Source of the DNA: Unio delphinus
Lineage: Eukaryota > Mollusca > Bivalvia > Unionida > Unionidae
Direction of reading: 5' to 3'
Assembly (NCBI GenBank): GCA_029339505.1
Contig: JAQISU010000210.1
Location: 16,321,501 to 16,385,500 of the forward strand
Length of the DNA stretch: 64,000 nt
The notes under the pieces were generated by a model. The model worked only from the letters and a program-made list of their open reading frames with translations, had not been told where the DNA came from and did no database searches. Shown in pieces: positions 40,748-55,337 of this stretch (position 1 is its first letter; every line of letters starts with the position of its first letter). The translations under genes and the position numbers were made by a program.

Positions 40748-41283
40748 TAGTGAGTACAATAATTTTTCTTTTAATGCAGATGTTTTGAAAAGGACTTTAA
40801 TATAGAAGACTAATTTTCACCTGTCTCTTTCCACCATTATTTTGTATACATTGTAACAATTTCAACCATTATACATTGTAACAATTTTGTAAACATTGTA
40901 ACAATTTTGTATACATTGTAACAATTTTGTCTATAGTAGTACTACTGCCTTGCATCAGGAATCCCATTATAACAAGGTACAATTTAGTTAGGAAAAGATG
41001 TATTACAATAAATGATGTGATAGATACTACAAACCTGATGGTACAATTTTCTCAATTTACTGAATTGAATTGTATCTTTGTAAAACTCGACATTAAATGC
41101 TAAATGTGTCCCTTAAAGTCTTTTCTACCAAGATCACCATGAAATCATTGTCAGCGCCTATGAATACTATGTCAAGTGAATGCACAACCACACAATGTAT
41201 AAATGTATGGGAGAAACAAATGTCCATGTACATGCATTCTGCATTCATCGACATAACAATGCTGTATGGTATATAGCTATCAA

Positions 41284-41316
<33 letters not shown>
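41284..41316 (+). repeat. (ATT)n microsatellite
   Basis: About 10 ATT units. Confidence 0.95.
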
Positions 41317-42549
41317 CAATGCTGCATCATATTTGGAATATGTGTAAACTAGACTCATTTAGTATATACACTCACACAACAGGGAACACAAATAAACCAT
41401 CATAAACCATGAACATTGCTTACCTGTCAATTCTTCTCCAAGAATGCTTTATACAGATCTAATACTGAGCTATACTCTCCAATGCAGAAAAGTTACATTG
41501 ACCACTGCTGAAAATAATGAACATAACTTTTTGGTATGTCTACATAAATGACAAAGGTTGAGTCAGTAGTAATAATAATTGGATCAATATCTGCTCTCAG
41601 TACAGACCTTACAAAACACAGCACAATAAAGGGGCACTATCCCAATTCAGGGAAAATTCACAAGCACAAATGACAAATGAAGCTGATCTGGCTGCTCTAA
41701 CTGAGTAAACAAAATCAATAGTCTAAATTCCAGCTGCCATCACATGCCCTTAGTGTGGGAAAATTTAAGGGGATTCCATAACAGCTTGCTTAATTTAGTA
41801 CCAGGAATCTAAGCTGTTAGACCATGCTTCTCAGAAAGGGTGATTTGTATCTTCTTAGACACTCCCATCCAAGCTTCTTCACAGAGAGGCTTGATTTTAT
41901 CCACCTCTCAGACCATACCAACTATTATCTTATGATGCATGCATTCAGCAAGACAATAAATAAAATCAATCCAAAAAAGATATATTTCTGCAACTGCCAA
42001 CAGTGAAAAGGCGATTCCCAATTTAAATAAAACAAAAAGACTAATACATAAATGATTTTGAAATGCATGTACATGTAAATATTTCAATGTCGAAAACAAA
42101 AAGTGAATATAAACAAAATCAAACCATAAGGAATGGACTATTTCATTGGAGGGGTGGAATGGACTATTTCATTGAAGGGGTGGAATGGAGGTGGAGGGGT
42201 GGAATGGATTGGATTAATATCCTGCTCAAAACACAATACAGGACAGAAAATCACATGCTGACTATACTTTTACTATGTTGCATATGAAATATACACAAGG
42301 AAGCTACATAAATATGCTAGTGGAAGCTAACTTCATGTCCAATTGTTTCTATTTCTCAAATTAGCAGCTGTAGAAGTTATACATTCATGTCTAATTGCCT
42401 GTATTTTTAATTCAGGACCAGATATATAGCATAGATATAAAGGTCTTCGTGAAAACCCCATTTCACTATAACCTTAGGTTATGGAGAAGTAGTGTCTTCA
42501 AGGCATTTGTCATGGCAGATATAATGGATGGCACCATGTTTATTTAGGA

Positions 42550-42940
42550 CATTGAACTAGAAATAAGAATTCTGATGGCAAAATAGCCATACTGATATAG
42601 CCATCTACATATATTTAGAAAAAGTGGATCTGACATGAACTAGAAATAAGAATTATGATGGCAAAATAACCATACTGATATAGCCATCTACATATACATG
42701 TATTTAGAAAAAGTGGATCTGACATGAACTAGAAATAAGAATTCTGATGGCAAAATAACCAAGCTGATATAGCCATCTACATATACATGTATTTAGAAAA
42801 AGTGGATCTGACATGAACTAGAAATAAGAATTCTGATGGCAAAATAACCATACTGATATAGCCATCTACATATATTTAGAAAAAGTGGATCTGTCATGAA
42901 CAAGAAAAAAGAATTCTGATGGCAAAATAACCAAGCTGAC
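42550..42940 (+). repeat. Tandem repeat, about 90-95 bp, 4 copies
   Basis: The unit contains GAACTAGAAATAAGAATTCT, GATGGCAAAATAACCATACT, ATAGCCATCTACATATA and AGAAAAAGTGGATCTGACAT. Confidence 0.93.
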
Positions 42941-44344
42941 CACAGTGATGTCCACAGACATTCCATTTTGGTCACTTTCTTTTGGGACATACTAGATAAG
43001 AGTAGCCATAACTCTTTTTTAAAAAATCAGATTAGCATCATCTTAATTTAGGACCAATGTGAGATCAAGAGAGATCACAAGTCTTAATGAGAGATCACAA
43101 GTCTTTCAATACAAAAATCGCAATGTTGACATGTCCATCCATCAATGAGTATTAATAATATTATAACGGCGGCCTTTATGATGGTCATGTTAGACAGTAG
43201 AACCAATCCATTTTTAGTATGATTACCATGTCGGACATCAGATTTAATCCATTTGTATCATTGTTTTCATGTTAGACAAAAGATCCAATCCAATTTTTCA
43301 TTGTGGTCATGTTTGACATTATATCCAATCTATTTTCATATATGACTAACCAGATGTCATTAGAATTCTTTCTTCAAAAACCACATTGATACGACTATCC
43401 ATTTGGGATAGGTATCCACAAGATTTTCAAGATGGCCATCATGGTAATTATATTGGATGTCCAAGCAGCAACTCTAATATAGGACCAACTACAGTTATAT
43501 TGTGGGATGAAATTGTGTCTCTCCTGTTTTCTTTTTCTGTGTCTCTCATGTTTTTTTTTTTTTTGTGGCAATCCCTCACAGTAGGTGGAGTAGCAATAAC
43601 AAACATGTGATAATGGACAAGCAGCATGACATCCTACAACATATCCTGCTCTCTGAACTGTAGAAATACAAAACTAATTGTATTCATTGTACTGGCTGGC
43701 ATGAAAACAAAATCTATCATTACATGGTAAAACAAGAAAACTCTCCCCCCCCCCCCCATTAGTCAAATATATTATCCATTATTCCTACAAATTTATGAAA
43801 GATATATAAAGTACTTCAAAGATCTGCTAAAGTCTAACAGTAGGTTTTTAATGGTTTCCGTTAGCAATAAACATAGCCAATCAAACAGTACAGGTTTCAC
43901 TTTCATTGGGCATTAATCATACATCAGAGCTGAGGTAAAGAACTGAAATAATCACACTATGCTACAAAGGTCAGAACACACCTTGACTAAGATTTGTATA
44001 ACCCAGAGTTTTCAAGTTATTTCAAGTAATGTTTAAACAACAACACTTTACCAACCTACAACAAGAGCATATCAATAACAAGTGTTTGCCTAATAAAATG
44101 ATACCTATGAACAAGATCAGAACAGTAAACCTGTTGCCCTTTCACGTTCAGCCAGGCATTACATTCAATAAATCTAAATAAACAAAAGATAGCCAAACAC
44201 ATGCCATTTACAACTTAGAAACAATAAATGCTTTCTAATAATTGTCAGGAACAGTTACATTGAAATAATTTTTTTTAATCATAATTGGATTCATTGTAAA
44301 TATATCGCTGACATGGTGCTTCGCTAGAACAGACAGAAACTCTA

Positions 44345-44560
44345 TTGATACATTTAGGAAGCCACAGTGACCCCATAGATACAGTGTATACAGCCAGTGA
44401 CCCCATAGATACAGTGTATACAGCCACAGTGACTCCAGATTCAGTGTACATAGCGACAGTGGGCTGGTATCGAATCAATTACCTGTGCATCCAAGGCGAC
44501 ACCTTAACTATTAGGCCAATGCTCTAACCACTAGGCCACCAGAGTGGTGACCTAATGCTT
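44345..44560 (-). repeat. Short tandem plus tRNA-like head of a SINE-B-type repeat
   Basis: GACCCCATAGATACAGTGTA occurs twice. Then, in reverse, comes a tRNA-like head (ATCGAATCAATTACCTGTGC; GCTCTAACCACTAGGCCACC). Confidence 0.65.
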
Positions 44561-44599
44561 ATTGTCCAATATAAACTATATACTTTTCCTGCTTCATTA

Positions 44600-44820
44600 C
44601 AGTCACAGTAGCTCAGTTGATAGGTAGACAGCCACATGGATACAGTGTTGACAGCCACATTGGCTCAGTTGATTAGTAGATGGCCACATAGGCTAAATTG
44701 ATAGGTAGACAGCCACATAGGTAAGATAGCCACAGTGGCTCAGCAGATAGGTAGATGGCCACATAGATCCAGTGTTGACAGCCACAGTGGCTCAGTAGAT
44801 AGCTCATAACCATAATGGCT
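44600..44820 (+). repeat. Degenerate tandem of GACAGCCACATGG-type units
   Basis: Units of about 48 bp contain ATAGGTAGACAGCCACATGG and GATACAGTGTTGACAGCCAC, in several variants. Confidence 0.7.
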
Positions 44821-46381
44821 TATATCCAAACACTGAGTAGTCTTACCTGTCTACCAATTGTGTCCTGCTAAGGTAATGTAAATGAAGGTATAAAGGCTAT
44901 GATTACAGGTGAGTGATTATTTGACTGAATGAATGTACATGCAGTATTTTGAAGGCTGGTAAAGCACACCAATCCCAAAGAGGGCACAGCACCATGTGCT
45001 TAGGTATTTGAGGAATGTCACCTTGTACATTAACACAGACCTAATGTTTATTTCCCATATAAACTAGACAGCCAAGAAAGCCTGAAAAGGTATATACAGG
45101 TAAATACAAAAAGGTATATAAAGGTAAACAACATTTTTTCCTGCTTCATTACAAACCTGATTTTCAAAGAAACATCTGTCATCAATGAACAAACATAAAA
45201 GTACCTATGACATTTGCATGAATATGACACATTTTTAAACACTGAATACATTTCATTGTTATTATAACCAAAAACTCTCCCTTTATCCATGATACTCCTA
45301 TTAATGTTATATAAAATATGACTGTCCTGGATGAGTCCACATACGGTAGGTAATTAGATATGTGTAGAGCTACACTATTACAATTGTTTGGCACATAAAT
45401 AATTAAGATATACACAACATATATGGTAAAAATAGCAGCTACGTCATCTTCCTGTCTCAATGGAATTTTCTAATTGTTTAATGCACAAGATAGTTTCGAT
45501 AAGAGGTATACAACAATGGGACTTCTTCATAACTGCAATACTATGAATAGAAACAAGCACATCAATGCCACAAGTTTCAAACAAGCCCTCCTCCCCCAAT
45601 TTACATTTCCTATTACAAAGGTTTTAAATTTGGGGTAGGCAGCTTGGTATTTTTTTTGTAACATACATATTTAATATGATTTTTTTTACCATGCAAGGGG
45701 AAATGTACTATGGTTGGCAATCAGCCCGGGGGGGGGGGGGGTACATGAGATTGCATTTGGCATTGGCATCTGCTAGTAAAATCTGTCAGAAAAGGTAACC
45801 TGCAAAAAATTCAGTGAGGAAACATAAAAATGGTGATAAACACTTTCCAATAACTAAAAAGATAATCTTTAGGCCAAAATTCCACATGTACTTTACTTCC
45901 CTACACATTTTTTCATCTTTACTTCCCCACACAATTTTTCATTTGGAAACCCTTGGTTTTGTATATTAAGTCAGTATCTTTACTTGATCTGGATTTCAAA
46001 ATTTATTCGACCGTAAATACACCTTTAGTTGAAGCAACACTAAATAGCCATGAAAGAAAATAAAAATGCAATGGCCCATTATCAGTGAATCTTAGTTCAT
46101 GCAAAGTAAACAGGTTTTTAGAAAACTCTGTATTGAGTTTCAATAGCTCATTGTCAGACTGCTTTTAAGATTTATACAAAATTTGCTGCTGACAAGCATC
46201 AGCCAGATGTTTTAAAGGAGACCAGAAATAAAATTCGTCCTTTTATGTATGTAATTTTCTGCAAATTTTAATTAGGCCTGTAATGTGTAGGTGCAAGGTG
46301 ATTATATAGTGCAGAAAATACACGATTCTGTCAATCTGTTTCTTACGAGTTTTGATGAGACGACAGATCACTTAGTCCCGT

Positions 46382-46618
46382 GGGGGCCCCAAGTGGCCCA
46401 GTTGTCTAAAGCACTTTCCGTTACGGATTACTGCCATCTCACCTGTCTGTGTGGGTTCATTTCAAAGATTCGGCTCATGTAGTTATGTGAGAAAGCTTGC
46501 CAGTAGCTGCTCGTGGGTTGATGGTTCTTTCCAGAGTTTTTCCACCAATAATACTGGTTGCCATAAATAGCTTATCATGTGCTGAAAAATGGCGTTAAAC
46601 CCTACAACAACAACAACT
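46382..46618 (+). mobile_element. SINE-A copy, full length
   Basis: The head is GGGGGCCCCAAGTGGCCCAG, then CTTTCCGTTACGGATTACTG, then the body and the tail GGCGTTAAACCCTACAACAA. Confidence 0.92.
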
Positions 46619-48049
46619 CGTTCCTGTGAGCAATTACTAGCGAGTCCTTGAATAAAACAGAAATATGGTGAGTGCAACAGGAGACCAGAGATTTGGATGC
46701 ACATTCAAAAGTTGAATCTGCTTTTGAGATATGCTCATAACTATATCTGTTGATTTATGTTAAACAACAATTTGATTAAGACCTAACCACAGAAAGGTAT
46801 AACAGTAAGAAGGTGATCATATTTTATAGTTGAAATTTAAAAAAGCAATTTGATTTTAAAATAAATATGTTAATATTGTGTGCTATGCAAAAATGGAATA
46901 AGGATTAAGTAATGGTACCCAATGTAAAAATTACAAATTTCCCCCAATGCAATATATTTATTTAAGAAAGATGAGGTTCAACTGCATTATATGTAAATGA
47001 CATATTGATTACCTAACCCCCAACACAATCACACCACTTATGGACTGATATCTTGGAAATATACATACAAAAAGGAAACGCTGAAAGACAGTACAGAATT
47101 ATGGGCTGAATTTAAACTGAATTTTTATATTTATGGAACTATCTTTTACTCTGGCAACTGCTGGTAGGGATGGAGGAATCGCTAAAGTAATTGAAAAAAC
47201 ATAATTTGCATACAAGGTCATGGAAATTCAGCTTTTAGAAGAAATGACAATATTTAAACATATGTACTTAACCTGTGTATGTGTGCATGTTTTCGATTTT
47301 TAAAGACTTCAATACATTTTGCTGGTACATGTACATGAATACAAACCTAGTTTGGGGGGGGGGACAGAACAAATTTTATTAGAAAAATCTAGCATATGAA
47401 ACAGAATGTGTGGCAATAACTGAGCTTATCACTAACAAATAACATCAAGACCATAACTTTGTAATGTTACTCAAATGTACACCTATATTGTTTGATCTAC
47501 ACCTTCCTCTGTAAGAGCAAGTTCTCTGGGCATGTTAAAATGAGCGATCAGCCTGTATACTGGAGATTACATGTATAATACATTTTGCATACTATTCCAA
47601 GCTAATTTTACATTTTAAACTTTAATATTGTATTAAGTTATTAACTTGCCAGCAGTTGGTAAGGCCATCTATTCAAATGCTAAAACCTGTCTTCTTATAA
47701 CATTAATTATGGTAATGCCCAAATTTAAAATTTTACATCGGCTATTTGAATGAAGCCTGTGCTCACAAAACTCTATAGAAAACTAACATCTGTGTTTAGG
47801 GTAACGCTGTAGAAATAGATGTAACTAGGTAAGATTACTCATTCGCTTTTGTAAACTAGTTTTACAAGAACCTTGGGTTATTTTGTTTGATGCTCTTTTG
47901 TAGTTTTTAGTTTTGTTTCTATTAAATCTAGGAATTAAGACTGAGGAAACATTACAGATGTAGGACATGAAAACCATGATGTCTATCTGGTTTGTCGATG
48001 GAAAATTTTTATTCCTGTATGGATTTTCTCCAGCTTCTGTATGTACTTT

Positions 48050-48067
48050 GTGTGTGTGTGTGTATGT

Positions 48068-48140
<73 letters not shown>
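48050..48140 (+). repeat. Compound microsatellite (TG)n(TA)n(GA)n
   Basis: TG/TA, then AT, then about 20 GA units. It produces spurious Leu-Ser and Glu-Arg frames on both strands. Confidence 0.98.
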
Positions 48141-48142
<2 letters not shown>

Positions 48143-48312
48143 CATAGTGAAATCTCGTCTTGAAAGACCATTGCTATGTGAGACCACCAGTCTTGAGAGA
48201 CCATATTCTCAACACAATAATTTAATGATTATACATGTATAGCAGTCTGACAACCTGTGTTGAGAGACCATAATTTTATGTCAGAAAAGGTGGTCTATCA
48301 CGACATGTTTTA

Positions 48313-48315
<3 letters not shown>

Positions 48316-48367
<52 letters not shown>
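48316..48367 (+). repeat. (TA)n microsatellite
   Basis: About 26 TA units. Confidence 0.98.
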
Positions 48368-48370
<3 letters not shown>

Positions 48371-48711
48371 TATGTGAATGAGTGGTATACCCATTCATGA
48401 ATACCCGGGTAATAAAATTAGCTATAGGGTACCAATAGTTAACGTAAACACGTCCCCATCCCCAAGAAAAAACCTTTCAGATCTGGAGATTCCTGAGCTT
48501 GAGAGACTCAACATGACAAGTACAGTTAAAGCCAAGTGACAATGATCCATCACAGATCTCCATATAATGATCTTACGCTGCTGATGTGTGCGACTTTTTG
48601 TCTAAGTATGTCAAACACATAGTTCTATTTATAGTAAATGTACATGACACATTTGGAAGAAAACTGTTGGTGTAAACAATATGTCATAGATTCTGTAATC
48701 AGCCTTGATGA

Positions 48712-50617
48712 GGCCGCAATTAAAACCCTACCCAACAATTTGAAGTTGGGTAGGTAGGCTAATAATTTTTTTTTCTCATGAAATTCATGACACTATAAAC
48801 TGACACATAGGAAACAGAAAAACGATAAATTCAACTTTAATAATAATACTGAAATACAGTAACTCATGAACTGAAATACTGTAACTTGTGAACAAGTTTA
48901 AAATGTTTTATAGACTAGATTAGTTTTTGATAAGGGCTATTCCAATAAAAATACTCCCTGCAGGCATTGGCCAGGGTACCAATTTAACAGATTTACTCAA
49001 ATTTTGAAACATATATTAAATGATAGTAATTTCAATGAAATATAAAGATACACATGTAAAGGTGCAAGAAGTGTTTTTTTCCGAGTTTTTGAGGAGTGTT
49101 GGGTTAAGGTAGATATTTGCTGGAATAACCCTTAGTATTTTTTCTGACTACCGGTAGGTCAAATGTAAAAAAATGTTTTAAAATAATTAATAAAAGTATT
49201 TTAAAAGTCTTGAGTATTCTTTCTGACTAGTATCATTGGGTTCAATATATAATGAGACTTAACATATTTGCAAGACCTGTCAAAATGCACAAATATAAAG
49301 TTAGACATTGAATAGTGTTCAAATATGCAGAAACATGTCAATAAAGTAATGTCAGAACACTAAATACATGTAGAAATCTAACTAACAAAAAAGAAACAAA
49401 CAATGCAAAACATCATTTTAAATGTCACTAAGAGCTGGTGGTTAGTTTTTAACTGGGTTTCGTTTTGGAATGTTCTTTCCAGATGCTAAACATTGCTGGC
49501 ACACTGGTAGAACAGTACGGAATCTTCCAGTCATTTCCTGGGATTTTTCTGCTCCTATGCCTATGGCTCCACAACGAGCACAAATATCTGGTCTGCCAAT
49601 GTTGCTGGCATAGTATGGAAATTCAATGTACGTCTTTAAATTTAATGTTTTTATTGTCTGCTTTTGTTTTGCATGTTATATATGTATAGTTTTTGCTATA
49701 TTGTGTATGCTCTGTGTTTATTGTCGGTCAAAGCTTAAACATTTGTACTAGACAAACAGACTTTAAATATATTATTAGGAAGGCAGTAAAAATTCTACAA
49801 AGATTGCAGTTGTCAGAGGGTGCATGAATTCATTTCTAATAACTGTCAGACAGATGTTTGAAAATAACATTATTTCATATAAAAAAAATTGTTTATACCA
49901 GTGAAACGCTCAGCATTTGTGTCCTTAAGTTGTGGTAGCTTTGTTGCCACGGAAGTAGACATTAAAACAGAAAAGGCAGTCCGTGCAGGTGGTGCTTGTT
50001 GATTTTCTGTACTAGTAGTAGTTGAGGAAACATCATCCAACCCAACACTTTCATCACGGGTCACCGTAAATGTAACATATTTCAGTCACTGATTAAACTC
50101 TTTCACCACATGCAGACCTTCGTGAAGGTCTGGATGAAAAGTCATCGTTCCATCCAGTTTGTCTGATAAACTGACGTTCAGTACATCTGCTTTATGAGGG
50201 CAAAAGTCTGTATCATTAGTAATGTCGTGATATACATCATCCCATGTACACTCCGTTGAGTATTCTAGTATTCTGTTGTTACAAATTTTTTTTGTTTGAT
50301 TTCCCGCATTTCGCGATTACGCTTACACATATAATGAAATCTTCGTATTTTCTTTTGCCGGCCATTCCGGTCATGATGCTTTTCCTATCTAATTTAAACA
50401 CCTTGCAACAAACGTTTTTCGCGCGCTAGTGACATCGATTTTGTTGACTGCATGAAAATACGGATCGCACAACGAAACGAAACGAAAAAACGAACTTTTG
50501 AACAAAACGCAAAAAAAAAAAATACTATCACAAATTTTTCAAAAAACATTTTTCAGTCGGCGGATTTTAAGAGGGTCGGTCGGGTAAGGGGAAACAAACT
50601 TAATTTTAATTTTGGCC
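48712..50617. mobile_element. PIF/Harbinger-like DNA element with 3-bp duplication
   Basis: The left end is GGCCGCAATTAAAACCCTAC. The right end, read in reverse, is GGCCAAAATTAAAATTAAG. Flanks are CCTTGATGA and TGATGCTATAG, and a related repeat at 53.69-53.72 kb reads CCTTGATGATGCTCTAG without the insert, so TGA was duplicated. GGCC ends with a T-x-A 3-bp duplication fit the PIF/Harbinger group. It carries the degenerate minus-strand gene at 49900-50375. Confidence 0.65.
49900..50375 (-). pseudogene. Degenerate gene fragment within the Harbinger-like element
   Basis: From a possible ATG near 50375 (MTGMAGKRKYEDF) the minus strand shows coding-like stretches in more than one frame with stops between. 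A later open stretch reads VTRDESVGLDDVSSTTTSTE then QQAPPARTAFSVLMSTSVAT and ends at a possible donor (CACTG/GTATAAAC). The region is CpG-richer than its surroundings. I do not recognise the family; it is probably an accessory gene of the transposon, now broken. Confidence 0.4.
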
Positions 50618-50748
50618 TGATGCTATAGTATTCAGCCTAGCTGTGTGTAGCAACTGAATGTTATCACTCAACATTAGTGAAACTTCACAACAGTTGTAGT
50701 AGATAAAGGCATAATATAATTTCCTTTGATTACCCAGTTGACCTTTTC

Positions 50749-50751
<3 letters not shown>

Positions 50752-50811
<60 letters not shown>
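50752..50811 (+). repeat. (TA)n microsatellite followed by (CA)n
   Basis: About 29 TA units, then a short ACACAC run at 50823-50840. Confidence 0.98.
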
Positions 50812-50813
<2 letters not shown>

Positions 50814-52539
50814 TATACCCATACACACACACACACACAGGCACAAGACTTCTGTTATACCGGTTAGGTAACATAACATACTTGCATGGTCTTTTGAAAA
50901 CATTTTTACAGACCTTCATTCAAATGTCAACTGTATTAAGAACCTCCTGCTGGGAGATTCCCACAATATAATGTTAGGGTTGCCCTTCTGAGAACTGGGA
51001 ATTTTGTCATGAAATTAGTCCTAATTTAACATATACATTTTGTTGACAACCACACATCCTTTATCACTCCTAGGTTTTCTACTGCAACTTTTCTCATAAT
51101 CTCTTTACAGCATATTACAAAGTATAAGTGTATGTGTACTTAAACAAAATTTATTTTCATATTATTTTTTCTTGATTACACTGATGAAGAAATTGAAATT
51201 ACAAAAATGGAAGTAGACCTTGTGATCGTCTGTAGAACAGCTTTTAATACAAAAATTATTTCGTAGAAAAGCTATTAAAATGAAACCAAGAAATTTCAAG
51301 GAAGACATTATTATGAAACGGATCTATTGTAGCAAAGATTTCAATACGAGGCTGATATTGCTTATAGAAAATTTTTTAAAAAAATAAAAAAAAATGAGGC
51401 AATTATGGTCAAAAAATATATTGTCATTCCTCTAACTCCTAAATGTAGGCTCCATTATGATAATTCTTTCCCCCACGTAACTCTATATATAGCAGACTAA
51501 TGTTAGAAGTGTGTTCAAAGTCTAAACTAAATCGGTACATGTACTATAATCTCTTTTATTGTTTGTGAGAAGTAGTACGGATAAGTACTTTAATCTTTGT
51601 TATTAAACCATAACAGCTTTAAGCAAGAGACATGGGAACTTTCTAAATACATCTCAACTCAAATTTCCAGAATAAAGAATTACCTTGCATTTGGTCATAT
51701 TTGGATCTGTTCGCTTCTCTTCTTGGACATGATTGAGAGTTGGTGCAGCTTTAGCCAGCATTAACCAAGACTGTATTTTGTGCTTGGTAAAATGTAAGGG
51801 CCTGGCATACTAATTGGCACCCTTAAATTTTAGTTTAGAATGTGCTAACAACAGCAAAATTGGGAAAGATGTCTCTTGATGAATATAGCGCCAGATGGTC
51901 ATTTTTTACCTGGGTTCAAACATAATCATAAATGTATATTTCAAGAATAACATCGGTGCTAAATAGTGAAGCACTTTTATTAGACCTGTATGTATTTTTG
52001 TAACCCATTTAAATGTCGCATTAAAATTTGATATCATTTTGAATTTCAAAACTGGTACACCTCTAGACACATTAATAATCAACAAAGTGGAATATCCTAT
52101 ACAAAATTATTCAATTTTATGCAGCCTGCAAATAGTCCATCCTTGCTACGTTATTCCATCAATTTTAGCCAAAAACAATTAGTGAATAGCTGACACTAAA
52201 AATAAAATTTGGTCACTGACATAACACAAACAGGCTGACAGCTACCATAACACAATAGGATATGCAAGTAATTTAAAAACATAGGGAAAAATCATTGACC
52301 TACTAAATACTAACACTAATAGAAACATTGGATGCATTCCAATGTTTAACACCCCAGTCGGGGAAACTATGTAGCTTAGTAACAGTTGTAGGCATCAATG
52401 ACCTAAATTTGATCAGGTGAAATATTTTTCTTAGCCAATTTTGTGAATTAAATTTGTGACCTATTTAACACCACTGACAACTCATTACTGATACCAGTGT
52501 TATCTATTATCCAAGCAGAGGTGAGATGCCAGTGATCCA

Positions 52540-53610
52540 AAGCAGAGACCCTTAAGCTTAGCTTAGCTACGACTACCGCATCTAAGCGTCTACTGTAAAT
52601 AGCTCTCAAACCCCAGTGACGCATATCTGCAGTGCCGATAAACCTAGCTTACAACCCCAGTGTTGCTCATGTGCGTAAAGTGCAGCAGTACTCGAAACCC
52701 CAGTGACGCTCATGTGCGCAGAATACCTACGTGTTAACTAAACGTTGATTGGTTGAATGTACGGAAGTTTACATATTTTTGATTATCATAACCAATGAGA
52801 GGATTGTTTACTCGACATTTTGATACAAGTTGGAAAGCTGAGGTTAAATTCAGACACACTAAAATGAATTTTCCGCGGTTTACGAAACACGTGTTTTCGA
52901 GATGAACAAAGATGGATTCCGATTCAGATATGAGCTACTTTAACGGGTCCAGTGCAAGTGATATCGAAAAGTTTAATGGATCATAATTAAAAAATGGATC
53001 AGATATTGATATTAGTCCCATTTCAACATCAGATACAAATGATTTTTAATCGGATGACAAGGCGGATGTAGTTTCAATTGCACCATGGAGTGATGACCTC
53101 GCCGTATTCGAAATCAATGTTATTTTATTCTTGCATTGGTTCAACAGACAACAATCAAGCTTGGACCAGTGAATGAAAGATTTTTTACTCAGATTTATTC
53201 CTGAATATCTGGTAGAAAATCTTGTGAAAGAAACAAACAATGTTGTTAAGAAAATAGGGGAACAAAAGCAAGACATGAAATGGTATGAAATCAGCATCAC
53301 ATATGTGGGCATTAGTCCTACATGTAAGACATAGAACATGTTAATTTTGCTATACATATATTGTAATATACATGATACCATCGTCATTTATGTGTGAATA
53401 ATTACTGTTTTGAGAGGTACCAATTGCAACATTGTAATTAGAGTGGATTTCATTCATGTTTTTATATGTACATATGAAAATATTGGATTTATTTTGTGGG
53501 ATTCAAAACAGTTTATATGACTGGGATTTCTTATATGATGGGATATAGGAGTATATATAACGTAGAAATATATGAATAACAGACACTTTACAAGATAAGC
53601 TGTTTTTTTA
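52540..53610 (+). repeat. Left arm of a large inverted repeat pair
   Basis: From AGACCCTTAAGCTTAGCTTA to ACAAGATAAGCTGTTTTTTT this arm matches 56035-55338 in reverse. It contains two to three copies of AACCCCAGTGACGCTCATGT and a broken acidic frame (MDSDSDMSYFNGSSAS, later DDLAVFEIN). It may be the 5' part of a piggyBac-like transposon: a CCCTTAA at the outer edge and an acidic start. The family is not certain. Confidence 0.65.
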
Positions 53611-55337
53611 TTTCACTTAAATCTAGTAAAAACTATTGAAGTAATGAATATAAATGTAACCATGTTTTTATTGTCAATTTCTGTAGTCAGCCTTGATGAT
53701 GCTCTAGTATTCAGCCTAGCAATCTGCCTCAGTAGTCTGAGTAACTGATATGATAGCACAGAGCAGTAGTGAAACTACACAACAGCTCTAGTAGTTAAAG
53801 GGTTAAGGCCTGGTGGCCACTTGGGGCCCTTAGGGTGGGGTAATTCTTTGGACAAGTATTACTTCTTTATTGTTCCAAAGTAAAACAGTAATTTAATAGC
53901 TGTGGAGTACCAATCAATCAAATGGACTGGTAATAAACTATTGCCTATACTTTCCTACATAAACATATACATCATCCAGAGACCAGTGATTATATACCTG
54001 TTAACTAGACCATAATGATAATACCTAAACACACTGCTGTATTATAAGGCAATATCCTTCAACTTCTAGATGTTGTTGACACTCCAGAACCATTTTATAT
54101 CCACCTACTCTATAATACAACTTAAGAGTCGGGTATAATTAATTGAACTACTCTTCAACCTGTCATAGTATAATAGAGTGTAGATAGTTTCTAATTAATT
54201 AAATATTATTGTGGGAAGGAGTAGTCCTATTGCTTTGAAAACCCCGGTTAAACACATTTGGATGATATTGCCCCTTCTAGGCATTTACTGTCTATTCATC
54301 AAGGGATAGGCCTGTACTAAAAACATTACTGACTCAATGTCCTGTCCTGAATGCCAAATGCCTACAGTTGTATAAAATGGTGTAATAATCCTTTATAATG
54401 GCAGCAACTTCCTTGTGATCCTGCAGTGTTAATGACCACTACTTCTATACTGCATCAAACACTAATTTATAAACAATTAACAATTTTATTCAACTCAAAA
54501 CTACACCATGGAGTAGCTTAGATATTATGTGATATAAAAATTACATATTTGTCCTATATCAGACAATTAAAATACTGTTCAAAACATAGTCAATTTTAAA
54601 AAAATTGAAATAAATTAAATCATGCAATTTATAAATAATGTATAGTTTTTTTTTTACCCATTTTGGTCATTACACCACATATTTAGCCAATGAGACTTCC
54701 ATGAAAGAAAGCATTATTATATACTGAAAGTAATCAGGGATTTACCTTAATGAAACTTCTATGTATACAAATATTTGATTAAATGCCACTTTTTTGTCAC
54801 AACTTGACTGTGACCTATTGCCACTTTTTGGTCACAACTTAACTGACCTAACTGCCACAATTGTGACCTATTGCCTCTTTTTGGTTACAACTTAATTGTG
54901 ACCTATTGATGCTTTTTTGTTAAAATTCAACTGTGACCTATTGCCACTTTTAGGTTACAACATAATGGTGACCTAATTGATACTTTTTGGTAACAATTGT
55001 GACCTATTGCCACTTTTAGGTTACAACATAATGGTGACCTAATTGCCACTTTTTGGTCATAATATTGACATATTGTTCATATATGAGACAATTTCTTATT
55101 CCACACAATGCTCCCTCTGTTAATATTAACCGTCAGTAGAGAAAAGATCAGCCTAATGATGAATTCCTTTGATACCATAATAAAATCTTAAAGTCAGCTT
55201 TCTTCATTTATTCTGTGATTTAAAAGTTAAAACATGATTAAAATGCCACTTTAACAAGAATTCAATTTTTTAAAGTTACATAACTTTATGGTTATATTTA
55301 TATTCATTATTTCATTAGTTTTTGCTGCACTACAGCT
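53611..55337. other. Spacer between the two inverted repeat arms
   Basis: It contains a copy of the repeat that hosts the Harbinger-like insertion (53680-53800, uninterrupted) and a degenerate tandem at about 54780-55060 (GTGACCTATTGCCACTTTTT, units about 35-50 bp). No gene. Confidence 0.6.

Noticed and set aside
47825..48242. ORFs with Leu-Ser or Arg-Glu runs
   Set aside because: Produced by the (TG)n(TA)n(GA)n microsatellite.
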